Below, in pieces: positions 24,802 to 33,594 of a stretch of DNA of 37,449 nucleotides (its first letter is position 1; every line of letters begins with the position of its first letter). Source of the stretch: Paenibacillaceae bacterium (GTDB lineage: Bacteria; Bacillota; Bacilli; Paenibacillales; CANHGK01); assembly GCA_947460235.1 (NCBI GenBank), contig CANHGK010000023.1, positions 1 through 37,449 on the forward strand. The letters run 5' to 3'. The position numbers and the translations under genes are program-made. The notes below the pieces were generated by a model. The model was given only the letters and a program-made list of their open reading frames with translations, ran no database searches and was not told where the DNA came from.

Positions 24802-26820
24802 ATGAAATTTCGTAAATTTATGATTACTCTGCTTGGTATCAGTCTACTTACTGCTCCGGTCACAACGATTCTCGCACCGGTAGCCGCTTTTGCATCAACG
24901 ACCGCACAAACTATTGCCATCTATACCTTCGATATGGATGGCATAACGTATGTATCACTAAAAGATTTTTTTTCTGAGACTGGATTGAAAGGCAAAACTC
25001 AGAATAACGGACAATTCTTATTTATCTTTGAAGGCAATCAGCGCATTGCTAAATTAAAAAATGGCGGTGGGATCGCTTACGGTAAAACGGACAAAAACAA
25101 AACTAGTCTTTATTCTGCACCGGTCGTGATCGATGACGAATGGTTTGTCACAATTGATGCGCTTGAGGCGATGGGCTATGTCGTACGTTCGTTGGAAAAT
25201 GGTCTTTTGACACTTGCCGCACCGAAAAACGCAGCGACAAACGAGCCGACTACGATCGATTTGACCGATCTTCCAGACCCGGAACCTACCGCGGTTGCGA
25301 CACCGAAACTTACAGCTGCACCGACTGTAAAGCCAACGATAAAACCAACGATAAAACCAACCCCTGTTCCAACCGCCATACCGGTTGTTAGCTCTTCCAA
25401 AAATGGGACGCTGAATCGAGATGCAGGCAAAACGTTGATCGGTGACAGTTATTATGGTTGGTCGATGCATTATCCGAGTGGCCTACGGAAATTCCGTGAG
25501 AGTTTCACACAAGATTCCGTCATCTTTGAGGACGCAACAACGGGTGCCCATATTCAAGTAATTTCTGAGCCAAATGAAGATAACCCAACGCTGCGTGAAC
25601 TATCAAAGTCGATCACAGACGATTTTATGGATGACGGTGAGGTTGTTGTCGACAAAAAAGTCGTTCAAAATAAAACGATTTCCTATGCTGAAGTTACAAC
25701 CAAAATGTCTGACGGTTCTCGCTATCAATATCGGGCATATCCAACGACAGAGCGGATCTATTTTTCCATTTTGTCGGTCGCTAAAAAAGAGGTCGTTTCA
25801 TCTGCCTCTAAAATGCGCACATTGCAAAGCACATTTGACTCGTTTCAGCCGAGTTTTAACGCCCAAAATAGTAAATTGAAAGACATTTCAACCGCAAAAC
25901 GTGGATATCGCACATTTTCAGAAGACCGATACGGTTATAAATTAAATGTACCTGCTGGGTGGGAGAAAGAGGTACAAGATAATACAATCAATTTTTCAGA
26001 TGATCAAGTCAAATTAACGCTCGTTACACATTCCTTACAACCAGGCGATACCAAAGAAGAGTATGTAAGCCGAACACTCGATTACTTTAAGAAAATATTC
26101 AAAAGTGATTACCGGACGATATTATTGGATGAACAAGAAATGCACAATGGCAAAATGTTTGCACATCGCATCACCAAAACTGATTTTATTTCCCAAAAAC
26201 TAATTTTGGACACGTACACGGTTTTTATTGGTTCGTATTACCATGAGTTTACCTTCTCCTATTCTGAAAAAGCGGATGCGGAGAAAGTAAGTAAACAAAT
26301 CAGTGACGTGATCGCTTCGTTAACCATTGGGAAACCGAACAAAGATCTAGGGTTTATTCCTGATGATCGTGACTATATTCTCCTCGATGAACTGAAAACG
26401 ATCAAAAACAAAGCGTTCAAATTTTCCCTGACTGTTCCTGAAATCCTGATTGAAAGCTCAAATGCCGAAAAAGGAAGTTACAGTTTCCGTATCGGTGTGA
26501 ACAACGTCTCGCTACATGTGATGGAAGAAAAAGAATATCAAACCATTAAAATGGCCATGGCCAATTCGATGGATTCCGTCAAAAAAGTCGTTCAGGATTT
26601 TCAGCAACTACCAGAGAAAACAACCAGTTATAACGGGCAAGAAGCATTGATTAACGAAATACGTTATACGCAAAAGGATATCCGCAACTACAATTATAAC
26701 GTTACCTTCAAAAAAAATAATTTCGTATACATTATCGAATATAACACCATCGAACCACTACTTACGGATTGGTTCTTAGAACAATTTGAATCGATCGTAA
26801 GTCAATTAAAAATCGATTAA
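24802..26820 (+). CDS. Secreted protein with stalk domain and three PsbP-like repeats
   Basis: About 672 residues from ATG 24802 (AAAGGA upstream; ATG 24781 overlaps the previous stop but lacks a site). There is a signal peptide (1-33, VAAFAS), a copper-amine-oxidase-N-like domain (about 35-145, YVSLKDFFSETGLKG, WFVTIDALEAMGYVV), and a Pro-Thr-Lys linker with a 12-base repeat (TVKPTIKPTIKPTPVPT, about 175-195). Three alpha/beta units of about 140 residues follow, each beginning with a tyrosine-rich YGWSMHYPSG or YGYKLNVPAGW strand pair like PsbP/Mog1 folds. The third repeat is the most diverged. Coupling to the HtrA-like gene and the shared N-terminal module suggest a joint role at the wall, perhaps substrate and protease; this is inference. 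Confidence 0.75.
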   Translation: MKFRKFMITLLGISLLTAPVTTILAPVAAFASTTAQTIAIYTFDMDGITYVSLKDFFSETGLKGKTQNNGQFLFIFEGNQRIAKLKNGGGIAYGKTDKNKTSLYSAPVVIDDEWFVTIDALEAMGYVVRSLENGLLTLAAPKNAATNEPTTIDLTDLPDPEPTAVATPKLTAAPTVKPTIKPTIKPTPVPTAIPVVSSSKNGTLNRDAGKTLIGDSYYGWSMHYPSGLRKFRESFTQDSVIFEDATTGAHIQVISEPNEDNPTLRELSKSITDDFMDDGEVVVDKKVVQNKTISYAEVTTKMSDGSRYQYRAYPTTERIYFSILSVAKKEVVSSASKMRTLQSTFDSFQPSFNAQNSKLKDISTAKRGYRTFSEDRYGYKLNVPAGWEKEVQDNTINFSDDQVKLTLVTHSLQPGDTKEEYVSRTLDYFKKIFKSDYRTILLDEQEMHNGKMFAHRITKTDFISQKLILDTYTVFIGSYYHEFTFSYSEKADAEKVSKQISDVIASLTIGKPNKDLGFIPDDRDYILLDELKTIKNKAFKFSLTVPEILIESSNAEKGSYSFRIGVNNVSLHVMEEKEYQTIKMAMANSMDSVKKVVQDFQQLPEKTTSYNGQEALINEIRYTQKDIRNYNYNVTFKKNNFVYIIEYNTIEPLLTDWFLEQFESIVSQLKID

Positions 26821-26831
26821 ATGAAAAATTG

Positions 26832-26871
26832 GCTGTCTCAGAAGGTCGTTGAACTTTTGGGACGGCTTCTT
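26832..26871 (+). terminator. Rho-independent terminator (wobble-rich)
   Basis: GCTGTCTCAGAAG (26832-26844) pairs along 13 positions, three of them G-T wobbles, with CTTTTGGGACGGC (26854-26866). A short T-rich stretch (TTCTT) follows. It lies 11 bases after the stop of the PsbP-like gene. Confidence 0.6.
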
Positions 26872-27195
26872 GCTGTTCAAATAGGGTAAATGGTTAGAAA
26901 TCATATGAATTGGTTCATTTAAAAGTGCGGTTATGTTCATGTATAATTTTAGTCCATACGATCACGTTTGCACTCTCGGTAAACATCGTTTAGTAGATTA
27001 ATAGTCAAAACCTTTTCGTGACGTTAACTTACAGATACGACACAGAATCTCGTCACCTGCTGATCATCAATCGACCGCTATTGTTGTTATAGTAGATTGC
27101 TTATTGATATAATAATGTACTTTTTATACATCCTTTCGTCTTTAGCTTATATTTCCGTTAAAAAGTTAGCTGTACCGCGATGGGTGGGTAATTTT
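26872..27195. other. Intergenic stretch with a coding relic at its end
   Basis: No intact gene was found. From 27097 an open frame leads without a stop into the next gene (YILSSLAYISVKKLAVP). This stretch resembles a short frame near 31073 and may be a relic of another coding sequence rather than a true N terminus. Confidence 0.4.
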
Positions 27196-27459
27196 ATGAT
27201 TTGGGAAGAAGTTCGAAAAGCACACGAAAATCAATGGCTCATTATTGAGGCACTGGAAGCACATGAATCCGGCGAAAAAAAGATCATTGATCACATGACC
27301 GTCGATGATACGTTCTACGACGATAACAATAAGGCCTTGTTGGAATATGTAAAATTACACAAACGAAACCGGGAACGTCAATTGTTTGTAGTTCACACAT
27401 CCGTTCTTGAATTGGAGATCTATACGCAGCGGTGGATCGGAGTGAGCGCGGATAAATGA
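27196..27459 (+). CDS. Small conserved hypothetical protein, partner of a retropepsin-like gene
   Basis: An 87-residue cytoplasmic protein from ATG 27196, with GGTGGG 7 bases upstream. It starts MIWEEVRKAHENQWLIIEAL, contains DHMTVDDTFYDDN and a Leu-rich YVKLHKRNRERQLFVVHTS, and ends with a Trp-containing strand. I recall similar short proteins in Bacillota preceding a retropepsin-like aspartyl protease gene, and that is what follows here in damaged form. The stop overlaps the next ATG (ATGA). Its role is unknown. The upstream open extension to 27097 is hydrophobic and is not counted. Confidence 0.7.
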   Translation: MIWEEVRKAHENQWLIIEALEAHESGEKKIIDHMTVDDTFYDDNNKALLEYVKLHKRNRERQLFVVHTSVLELEIYTQRWIGVSADK

Positions 27460-27655
27460 ATATTAGAACACAGTATGGTCTGCTGCTTGCCGAGGTTGTC
27501 TTGAACCATCAAAATCGGAAAATGACTTCGAACTGTTTTTTTGTGGATACGGGTTTCGCTGCTCATTAATTTCAGCAGATTTGGCAGTTCAGATCTGATT
27601 AGGCCAATCTCCAGACGATGTCATTCGAGAAATCGTTTGTATCGTTGGATCGTGA
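27456..27655 (+). pseudogene. Wrecked retropepsin-like aspartyl protease gene
   Basis: ATG 27456 overlaps the previous stop. The frame gives MNIRTQYGLLLAEVVLNHQN and the catalytic-type motif VDTG (27543-27554), then hits TAA at 27567. One base out of frame, the expected continuation LISADLAVQI follows from 27566, hits TGA at 27596, and resumes with GQSPDDVIREIVCIVGS before TGA 27653. An aspartyl protease of this type would need roughly 120-140 residues. A one-base deletion plus at least one nonsense change have destroyed it, and the C-terminal half is missing. Confidence 0.7.
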
Positions 27656-27683
27656 TCGAAAAATCGAAAGGAGTTAACTATTC

Positions 27684-30581
27684 ATGACTCAATGGAATCG
27701 AACGAAGGTATTGTATTTATTCTTAAATCTTTTCTTTGTTTTTTGTCTGATCAGCCCTCTCACATTGTTCGCAACCTCAACGAATAATTCTTCGCCAGAT
27801 GGAATGTTCACCCTCAAACGATCGGACGGCATCATATGGAAAGCTACTTTCAAGTCATCGTTATGGAATTCGCCACCGCTTTCGATTGAACAAGAATCAA
27901 TCAAATATACCGTTCAATTCAATAAAGCATCATTGAATTGGCGGATCTTGAATGGCGAAAAATCGCTGACAACTTGGCTTAAAGATAAACAAACGACTCC
28001 ACCACTCGTCCTACAGCCCGGAACGAATGATTGGATTTTGCAAATTCGTCAATCCGGTCAAAACACCATATCATACCCTATTCGGACGGTACGCTCATTC
28101 CGAGGAATGCAAGTTGTTACTGAAATTGGTACCTTTCGGGAATGGAACGTGGCGATTCGATCGGATGATAGCTTATGGATCTGGAAAGGCAATCAAAAAA
28201 CGGCACAAGCCCGGCAAATCGGGCGTGGCTATGTTCGGTTGTTGACCGGACCTAACCATATGGCGCTGCAAGATCGCAAAGGAAATTGGTGGTTGGTTGG
28301 TGATCGGTCAATTGGTCGATGGCAAGCAGGTAAATTTTCTGAATACGAAACGATACAACCCGTAAAAATTCAAGATAGAGGCATTCAGTCCATCAATTTC
28401 GGAGATTCATTTGCGATCCTTACGATGCAAGATGGGTCCCTTCAAGGAATTGGTTCAAATAACGATGGACAATTGGGTCTTGAACCAAGTGATCAGGTTC
28501 AATTGGATCCGATACCAATTGAAGGGTTGCCCCCGATTCGAAAAGTGACAACGGGAGATGCATTTGTTGCGTTGCTTGATACGTCCAATCAATTATGGAC
28601 ATGGGGTTCTGCGAAATACGGACAATTGCTTCGACAACCAACAAACGATCAACCAAACTGGCTTCCTACAAAAGTTGCAAGCGATATAAAATCCGTTTGT
28701 GCGACAGGAGTTCAACTCGGATATGTCAATGCTTATGATGAGTTTCACAACACTATTTATGGAAAAAACTCGATTAAGCAACAACAAACTGCTCGTTATG
28801 CTACTGATGGTAAATACTTATACAGTTCATATTCGGATTGTTTGATTCGTGATGAAAATGTGATCTTAACAAATGATCAAGCTCAAGTGATGGTCATTTC
28901 ACATTTTGAAGGATTTTCTTGGGACTTTAATCCGCGAGTACATTCAAATGTCAGCAAGTATCAACTCGGTACAGGTGGTAGTGCACTCATTTTGAAACAG
29001 GATGGCTCTGTTTATCACGAATTCACAAAGGGCATAGTGTTCGCTGGCGATCTTTTTGCCCCACTTGGCATGAGTGGACCCATTCCGAACTTAAAATTGT
29101 TTATTATATCTAAATCGATTGGAGAATTTAGAGACAAAAGGCAGATTTCACTCCTTGCACAAGAGGGGGATTCAAACATTTGTATCGGTAAATTCGAATT
29201 CCCACCTTATTTACCTTCAATGACAAACGTCAAATGGGAGGCAACTCCAACTGATTGGTGTGGACAGTTGCAACTGAAACCAGGGAAACACCAACTTACG
29301 TTAGAAGCAGCAGTCCCCGGCGGAGTCAAACAAGTTGAAATGATTAATGTAACGGTTGCCGATAACGATTTTTTCGAAATTAAAAAGGTAAGTGACTTGC
29401 CACGTTCGATTAACGTTACATGGAAACACAAAGTAGCCAAACAGGCTAGCGATGTGTACGACGTGCTCATTGATGATCAAAAAGTTGCAACCACAAAGGC
29501 GAATCAATTTGAAATTCCGATGGCGTTTGGTAATCAAGAACGTAAAGTGACCATTATACATCGCCGAGCGAATGGTGAAGTGGTTGGTCGTACGGAAAAC
29601 AAATTTTCCCGATGGATGGGCGAGCGCACAAGAATTTACTGGAAAAAACCTAAGGATGAATCTCTTTTAGAGATTCAAGTCAAACCCAAAGAACTCAAAT
29701 GGGACGATCCACTCGTACTAACATTAAAAAAATCGGTATCAGATCTCATCGAATATGAATATTATGAAGCCTATTTGTTTGAAGGCCAAACCTATGATAT
29801 TCGTTTAAAACCATTGAATCTCGGAGAAACGGGTGTTGATGATTCCAAAACAGAATTTGAAATCACTCAAGGAATCTCATATTTCAATGGCTCACAATGG
29901 ATTCGTTCGGTCAAAGGGTTGCCGATTCCAGCATTTCAGCAACCAGTCGTGCATCAGCCCCAACTTTATTCAAGCGGATTCTTGACTCTAAAATTTGAAG
30001 GTGCCGAACCACTGGTAAGAAGTGTTGATTTGTCTTTTAATGAATATTATAGACAATATCGGGTGTATCGGAATGGGGTCGTTGTATGGGCACAAGAAAT
30101 CAGAAAAGATCCAGATATACCAATTGTATATTTCGATCTGCCGGTAAAGGATAAAGAAGTGATCGAAGTTGAAGTTTGCAACATCGCGAATGTTTGTTCC
30201 CCAAAAGTTAAAAGAGTCTATGAAAAAGAAAAAGGAATAGTAACAACGACGAACGTACAACTGGATGTATGGAGTCCGAATCGGCTTCCGATAACGATAC
30301 AGTTGCTTGGGAATGGCAAAATTCCCGGGGATCGACTACGCTATCTAATTGGTTCGTCAACGTGGTCGCAAAACGTGTCGATCTCGTTTGAATTCCCGCT
30401 AGGAGATGTTTCTATTCCGTTTAAATTATTCGACGAAAAAGGAAACGAATTGCCTGTCCCGTCTGGTGCTGTGCTTAAGACGGGTAACCAGTCTTGGGTA
30501 AATGGGAATTGGTACAGGAAATCAATTAAAGAATTAACGAATCGTACCCATTGGCCGAATGATCCCTACGAAACACAGTGA
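27684..30581 (+). CDS. Secreted RCC1-repeat protein with C-terminal Ig/FN3-like domains
   Basis: A 965-residue protein from ATG 27684, with AAAGGAG 10 bases upstream. The signal peptide is about 1-32 (LNLFFVFCLISPLTLFATS). RCC1-type blades appear at about 155-330 (DDSLWIWKGN, DGSLQGIGSNNDGQLG, NQLWTWGSAKYGQL) and weakly to about 455 (DGSVYHEF). The second half (about 500-950) is made of beta-sandwich-like segments, one FN3-like (about 565-650, PRSINVTWKHKV ... YDVLIDDQKVA). It shares the blade style with the 6910 and 9435 proteins but not their propeller-sandwich-propeller plan. It is probably a surface-binding protein. It is followed by a strong terminator. Confidence 0.8.
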   Translation: MTQWNRTKVLYLFLNLFFVFCLISPLTLFATSTNNSSPDGMFTLKRSDGIIWKATFKSSLWNSPPLSIEQESIKYTVQFNKASLNWRILNGEKSLTTWLKDKQTTPPLVLQPGTNDWILQIRQSGQNTISYPIRTVRSFRGMQVVTEIGTFREWNVAIRSDDSLWIWKGNQKTAQARQIGRGYVRLLTGPNHMALQDRKGNWWLVGDRSIGRWQAGKFSEYETIQPVKIQDRGIQSINFGDSFAILTMQDGSLQGIGSNNDGQLGLEPSDQVQLDPIPIEGLPPIRKVTTGDAFVALLDTSNQLWTWGSAKYGQLLRQPTNDQPNWLPTKVASDIKSVCATGVQLGYVNAYDEFHNTIYGKNSIKQQQTARYATDGKYLYSSYSDCLIRDENVILTNDQAQVMVISHFEGFSWDFNPRVHSNVSKYQLGTGGSALILKQDGSVYHEFTKGIVFAGDLFAPLGMSGPIPNLKLFIISKSIGEFRDKRQISLLAQEGDSNICIGKFEFPPYLPSMTNVKWEATPTDWCGQLQLKPGKHQLTLEAAVPGGVKQVEMINVTVADNDFFEIKKVSDLPRSINVTWKHKVAKQASDVYDVLIDDQKVATTKANQFEIPMAFGNQERKVTIIHRRANGEVVGRTENKFSRWMGERTRIYWKKPKDESLLEIQVKPKELKWDDPLVLTLKKSVSDLIEYEYYEAYLFEGQTYDIRLKPLNLGETGVDDSKTEFEITQGISYFNGSQWIRSVKGLPIPAFQQPVVHQPQLYSSGFLTLKFEGAEPLVRSVDLSFNEYYRQYRVYRNGVVVWAQEIRKDPDIPIVYFDLPVKDKEVIEVEVCNIANVCSPKVKRVYEKEKGIVTTTNVQLDVWSPNRLPITIQLLGNGKIPGDRLRYLIGSSTWSQNVSISFEFPLGDVSIPFKLFDEKGNELPVPSGAVLKTGNQSWVNGNWYRKSIKELTNRTHWPNDPYETQ

Positions 30582-30602
30582 TTTATTTTTGCTCTTTATT
30601 TC

Positions 30603-30648
30603 CCACAGTCAATGGCGGCACTTTACCTTCAATGACTGTGGTTTTTTT
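30603..30648 (+). terminator. Rho-independent terminator
   Basis: CCACAGTCA (30603-30611) pairs perfectly with TGACTGTGG (30633-30641), followed by seven T. It sits 21 bases after the RCC1 stop. Confidence 0.85.
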
Positions 30649-30899
30649 GTTTTTAGGGGTAGTACCAGCGTAGCTGACACCACCCGCAAAGAAGTTTCCA
30701 AAAACTATAAATTATTTTATCTTTTATAAATATATTTCTGTTATTGATGTGGGTCTGTTAACCACTTGTCTAAATTAACAAGAAGTACGTCAATCTCATG
30801 TAATAAACTGCTTGTATCACGATGCGAATTGCGATAGGAATGAATTCTATTGCCGTTTTTGTTCCATTACTACACAAATCACTCATTCAGCTATAAATG
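30649..30899. other. Gene-free stretch
   Basis: About 250 bases between two terminator-like hairpins. I see no gene, RNA or repeat that I can support here. Confidence 0.4.
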
Positions 30900-30948
30900 A
30901 AAACAGGTCTTTCTTAGGGAATCGTATCCCGAAAGAAAGGCCTGTTTT
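30900..30948. terminator. Long hairpin, probable terminator
   Basis: AAAACAGG-T-CTTTCTT-A-GGGA (30900-30920) pairs with TCCC-GAAAGAAAG-GCCTGTTTT (30927-30948) with small bulges. The symmetric A and T ends allow use from either strand, for example by the minus-strand gene ending at 31123 or by a lost upstream gene. Confidence 0.65.
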
Positions 30949-31015
30949 ATTGTGATTATAAATTTGAAAACTAAGATTCAAATATGAACTGCGTACGAAA
31001 AGAAGAGCGTTTCCA

Positions 31016-31165
31016 ATGAACAATAATATAATGAAGAAACACGATTTTTTCGATTTTGTAACGGTTCTAAGCTTAGCGTATATTTTCGTTAAAATGTTGG
31101 CGGTACCCCAAAACGAAAATATTCACTTTGTCATCAAGATATTGATCTCATTTCTAAAATCGTAG
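31016..31165 (+). CDS. Possible 49-residue small protein or coding relic
   Basis: An open frame from ATG 31016 to TAG 31163 reads MKKHDFFDFVTVLSLAYIFV followed by KMLAVP. It has only a weak ribosome site (AGAAGAG) and its end overlaps the convergent gene at 31123. Its centre matches a stretch at 27142-27176 at 30 of 35 bases in the same frame, and three of the five differences are synonymous third-base changes. So it is probably derived from a real coding sequence, alive or dead. Confidence 0.25.
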   Translation: MNNNIMKKHDFFDFVTVLSLAYIFVKMLAVPQNENIHFVIKILISFLKS

Positions 31166-31578
31166 AAAGGGATCGACCGACCTAAAAAACATCTTAAATA
31201 TTTTTTGGTTGCCTGTTCGAAAGCTTCGAAATCACTAGCGTGCAAGCATTCCGTAACTAAAAATAAAAACATGTCGATATTATAGTCAAAGATACAGATC
31301 AATATTTTGTTAATAATCCCCAACTGGTAATTTGGCAAGCCATGTTTACGTTGATCAATCCAGTTCATGTGTTGCAAGTATAATGCAGTCTCGAAATGTT
31401 CCTTTATCAATCCTTCATTCAACTTCTTTGAACCCACGCAAAAATAATTGAAAACCTCTTCTTTCAAAAATGCCTTTACTTGTGATTCAAATATGTTTGA
31501 CGAGGCGCTTCCAAAATTTATTTTTTTATAAAACAAATAAAGTCCCGCTATAAATATTTCCGAAACTTCGTCCTTCAA
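31123..31578 (-). CDS. Hypothetical protein
   Basis: A 151-residue minus-strand protein starting at TTG 31578, with a strong AGGAGG about 8-9 bases upstream. No signal peptide. It is rich in aromatic and hydrophobic helices (IFIAGLYLFYKKI, QLGIINKILICIFDYNIDMF) with several Cys. It reads as an all-helical cytoplasmic protein; I cannot name a family. It stands alone between RCC1 and TspO genes. Confidence 0.6.
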   Translation of the reverse strand: MKDEVSEIFIAGLYLFYKKINFGSASSNIFESQVKAFLKEEVFNYFCVGSKKLNEGLIKEHFETALYLQHMNWIDQRKHGLPNYQLGIINKILICIFDYNIDMFLFLVTECLHASDFEAFEQATKKYLRCFLGRSIPFYDFRNEINILMTK

Positions 31579-31639
31579 ATCAGCTACCTCCTAAGTTTAC
31601 TAATCGCATGTTAAGTATTTTACATTTCTGCCGAATGAA

Positions 31640-31906
31640 TTGCAGCAAATCGAAAATAAAACCTGCGAGACACGTATTGGTTTTTCATTCAGCAAGCATC
31701 ATGGTGTACAAAGAAAAAATGTTGGTGATATTAACCGAGCACAACCAGAGTTAACAGATGTTTTAAGTGACAAAAAAGATCTAAAGAAAATGTCATTATG
31801 GATCAGCTCTGCAGAGAAAATAGGTAAAATTCCTTCTCCTTCGCATAATCGTGCATCCATCATTGATCTTGAGTATCAAAAAAACGGTCAATATGCGAGA
31901 GAATAG
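31640..31906 (+). CDS. Doubtful short reading frame, possibly a gene fragment
   Basis: An 88-codon open frame with a polar, protein-like translation (SFSKHHGVQRKNVGDINRAQ). It starts at a TTG without a ribosome site, and no better start was found inside. It may be the 3' fragment of a lost gene. The region between 31578 and 32042 otherwise holds only A+T-rich spacer and a possible TATAAT at about 32000. Confidence 0.25.
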   Translation: MQQIENKTCETRIGFSFSKHHGVQRKNVGDINRAQPELTDVLSDKKDLKKMSLWISSAEKIGKIPSPSHNRASIIDLEYQKNGQYARE

Positions 31907-32041
31907 CTAACCTTTGAATTTCTAGATTCAAACAATATTTTTTACGCTCTCGGAATCAACTTCGTTTGTATGATAAAATCATATAATAATTATTGTAAAT
32001 TTATATATACTATTGGGTAACTCAATGATTGGCGGTGACTG

Positions 32042-32488
32042 ATGGTCCTTCTCGTTAGCATGTTGATTTTCGGATTGTTTTTAATTTCAGGATTTTTATT
32101 TCCCGTACGGACTCAAAGGTATTACAGATTACGGAGACCACGGTATACACCCCCTGGTTCGCTGATTGGACTTATCTGGATGATTTTGTATGTAATGATC
32201 AGTTATTCGTATTCAGCGTATTTTTTTGCATCACATCCGATTGAACCTCATGTGATTGCACTTATGCTTATTAATTATTTTCTGAATCAAGCGTACCCGT
32301 ATATCCAATTTCATCTGCAAAAATTATGGTGGGCGACATGGGATGCTGTCTTACTTACAATCAGTACGCTTCTGCTCATGATCTCCATTCAAGACTATCC
32401 ACCATCTTCTTATCTATTGATTCCTTACTTTTGTTGGACCTTATTCGCTTCTATTCTCTCCTATCAAATTGCTTCACTAAATGAATAA
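32042..32488 (+). CDS. TspO/MBR family membrane protein
   Basis: A 148-residue protein with five hydrophobic helices, the size of TspO. Family features visible are RYTPPGSLIGLIWMILYVMI (the conserved Pro-Pro-Gly then Trp of helix 2), FLNQAYPYIQFHLQKLWWAT (helix 3 and loop) and PYFCWTLFASILSYQIASLN (helix 5, with Trp and terminal Asn). TspO proteins bind porphyrins and related ligands in the membrane and act in stress and tetrapyrrole control. GGCGGTG lies just upstream of ATG 32042. The end overlaps the cupin gene by eight bases, so the two are probably co-expressed. Confidence 0.85.
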   Translation: MVLLVSMLIFGLFLISGFLFPVRTQRYYRLRRPRYTPPGSLIGLIWMILYVMISYSYSAYFFASHPIEPHVIALMLINYFLNQAYPYIQFHLQKLWWATWDAVLLTISTLLLMISIQDYPPSSYLLIPYFCWTLFASILSYQIASLNE

Positions 32489-32879
32489 TAAAGGTATGTT
32501 TTGTAGACTGGACCTAGGTCAAGAAGAACGAATGCACCTCATTCGGACAGTCGAACGCACGATTAAAACTAGTGGTCCCGAAATACTAAAGGTTGATCAT
32601 TTAGGATCGACGAAGAATGTTCGAATGATACTTGTTGAGTTCCTTCCCGGAGCCGCAACTGGTGATGAACCTCATGCGCACGAAGTCGAAGAAGTTCACT
32701 TGGTCATGAAGGGGCGGGTTTACGCGGAGCAAGGTGAAGATGCCGCAGAATTCGAAGAAGGCGATACCTTTAGATCGAGCGAGTGCCTGCCTCATTTGGT
32801 AAGAATCATTGGAAAAGATACAGCCATCGTTTTGATCTCCATTTATACCGAAGATGCACAATCTCGAGAAATGATCTGA
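32481..32879 (+). CDS. Single-domain cupin protein
   Basis: A 132-residue cytoplasmic protein with one cupin barrel. Motif 1 reads GDEPHAHEVEEVHLVMKGRV, with the expected His-x-His and Glu metal ligands. Motif 2 reads FEEGDTFRSSECLPHLVRI, with a late His. It ends ALLI-type (TAIVLISIYTED). A catalytic or sensory role cannot be told apart. ATG 32481 overlaps the TspO stop; ATG 32496 (with AAAGGT just before it) is an alternative start. Confidence 0.8.
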   Translation: MNNKGMFCRLDLGQEERMHLIRTVERTIKTSGPEILKVDHLGSTKNVRMILVEFLPGAATGDEPHAHEVEEVHLVMKGRVYAEQGEDAAEFEEGDTFRSSECLPHLVRIIGKDTAIVLISIYTEDAQSREMI

Positions 32880-32955
32880 AAAAGAAAAAACATACTTCAT
32901 CGGTGATAAGTAAATCGACCAACAATGGAAGTGGTTGCAAACAAGAAGTTCTTAA

Positions 32956-33228
32956 AATATAAATCCATTTGTTCATATCGATCATCTCTACCAAATTTGG
33001 AATGGGGTGAACTTTTTGCGTCATGCCGTTCGACAAGAAAATTTGAAAATGAAAATACCATACGGTGGATGAAACAATCACCCAAAATTGATCGCGGAAA
33101 AAGTGAATTCCTATAAAATTTCCATTCGAAAATCACATCAGGTTGACTTAACTGATCACGATGCTGCAAATACCGCTCTTGTTGTTTACCACAATCTTGA
33201 ATCGCTTTCCAATAGAATCCTTCAATGA
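32956..33228 (+). pseudogene. Coding remnant interrupted by one TGA
   Basis: Frame 32956-33228 reads NPFVHIDHLYQIWNGVNFLR, meets TGA at 33070, then continues unshifted through VNSYKISIRKSHQVDLTDHD and AANTALVVYHNLESLSNRIL to TGA 33226. Another overlapping open frame (32925-33116) is less protein-like. There is no clear start. The ancestral family is not recognised. Bases 33229-33546 contain nothing firm. Confidence 0.4.
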
Positions 33229-33546
33229 ACAATCAAATGAAAACGTAAATAATTATGGTATGTGGGGAATTGTCAGTGGATTCGACATGTTTTGCGCGAA
33301 GTTTTTGTTGGCGGTACATCCGAGCAATTGCAAATTAAAAAAAAGTGAAGACATATTGGATTGATGAAAATTCAGCGACAATTGGTTTGTTCAGGCCATT
33401 CATCCAAATGTCCTATAAACAACAATAACCGACGTCAATTAGTCAAAAATGATAATGACCGCTAACGTTCGGATAATATGGACTATTGAATGTCCACGAT
33501 TGCTTAATGTATAAAAATGTTACAATATTGGCTCTACCCCAGAAGA

Positions 33547-33589
33547 AACCCGTAGTAAGTCATCGAAAACACGTGACTAACTACGGGTT
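33547..33589. terminator. Hairpin without T tract
   Basis: AACCCGTAGT-A-AGTCA (33547-33562) pairs with TGACT-A-ACTACGGGTT (33574-33589). The stem is long, but the downstream bases GATTTATGG do not form a T tract, so termination is uncertain. Confidence 0.45.
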
Positions 33590-33594
33590 GATTT

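Noticed and set aside
33275-33320. A third copy of the 27142/31073 repeat
   Set aside because: Only an 11-base stretch (GTTGGCGGTAC) is shared with the second copy, and the surrounding frame does not align.
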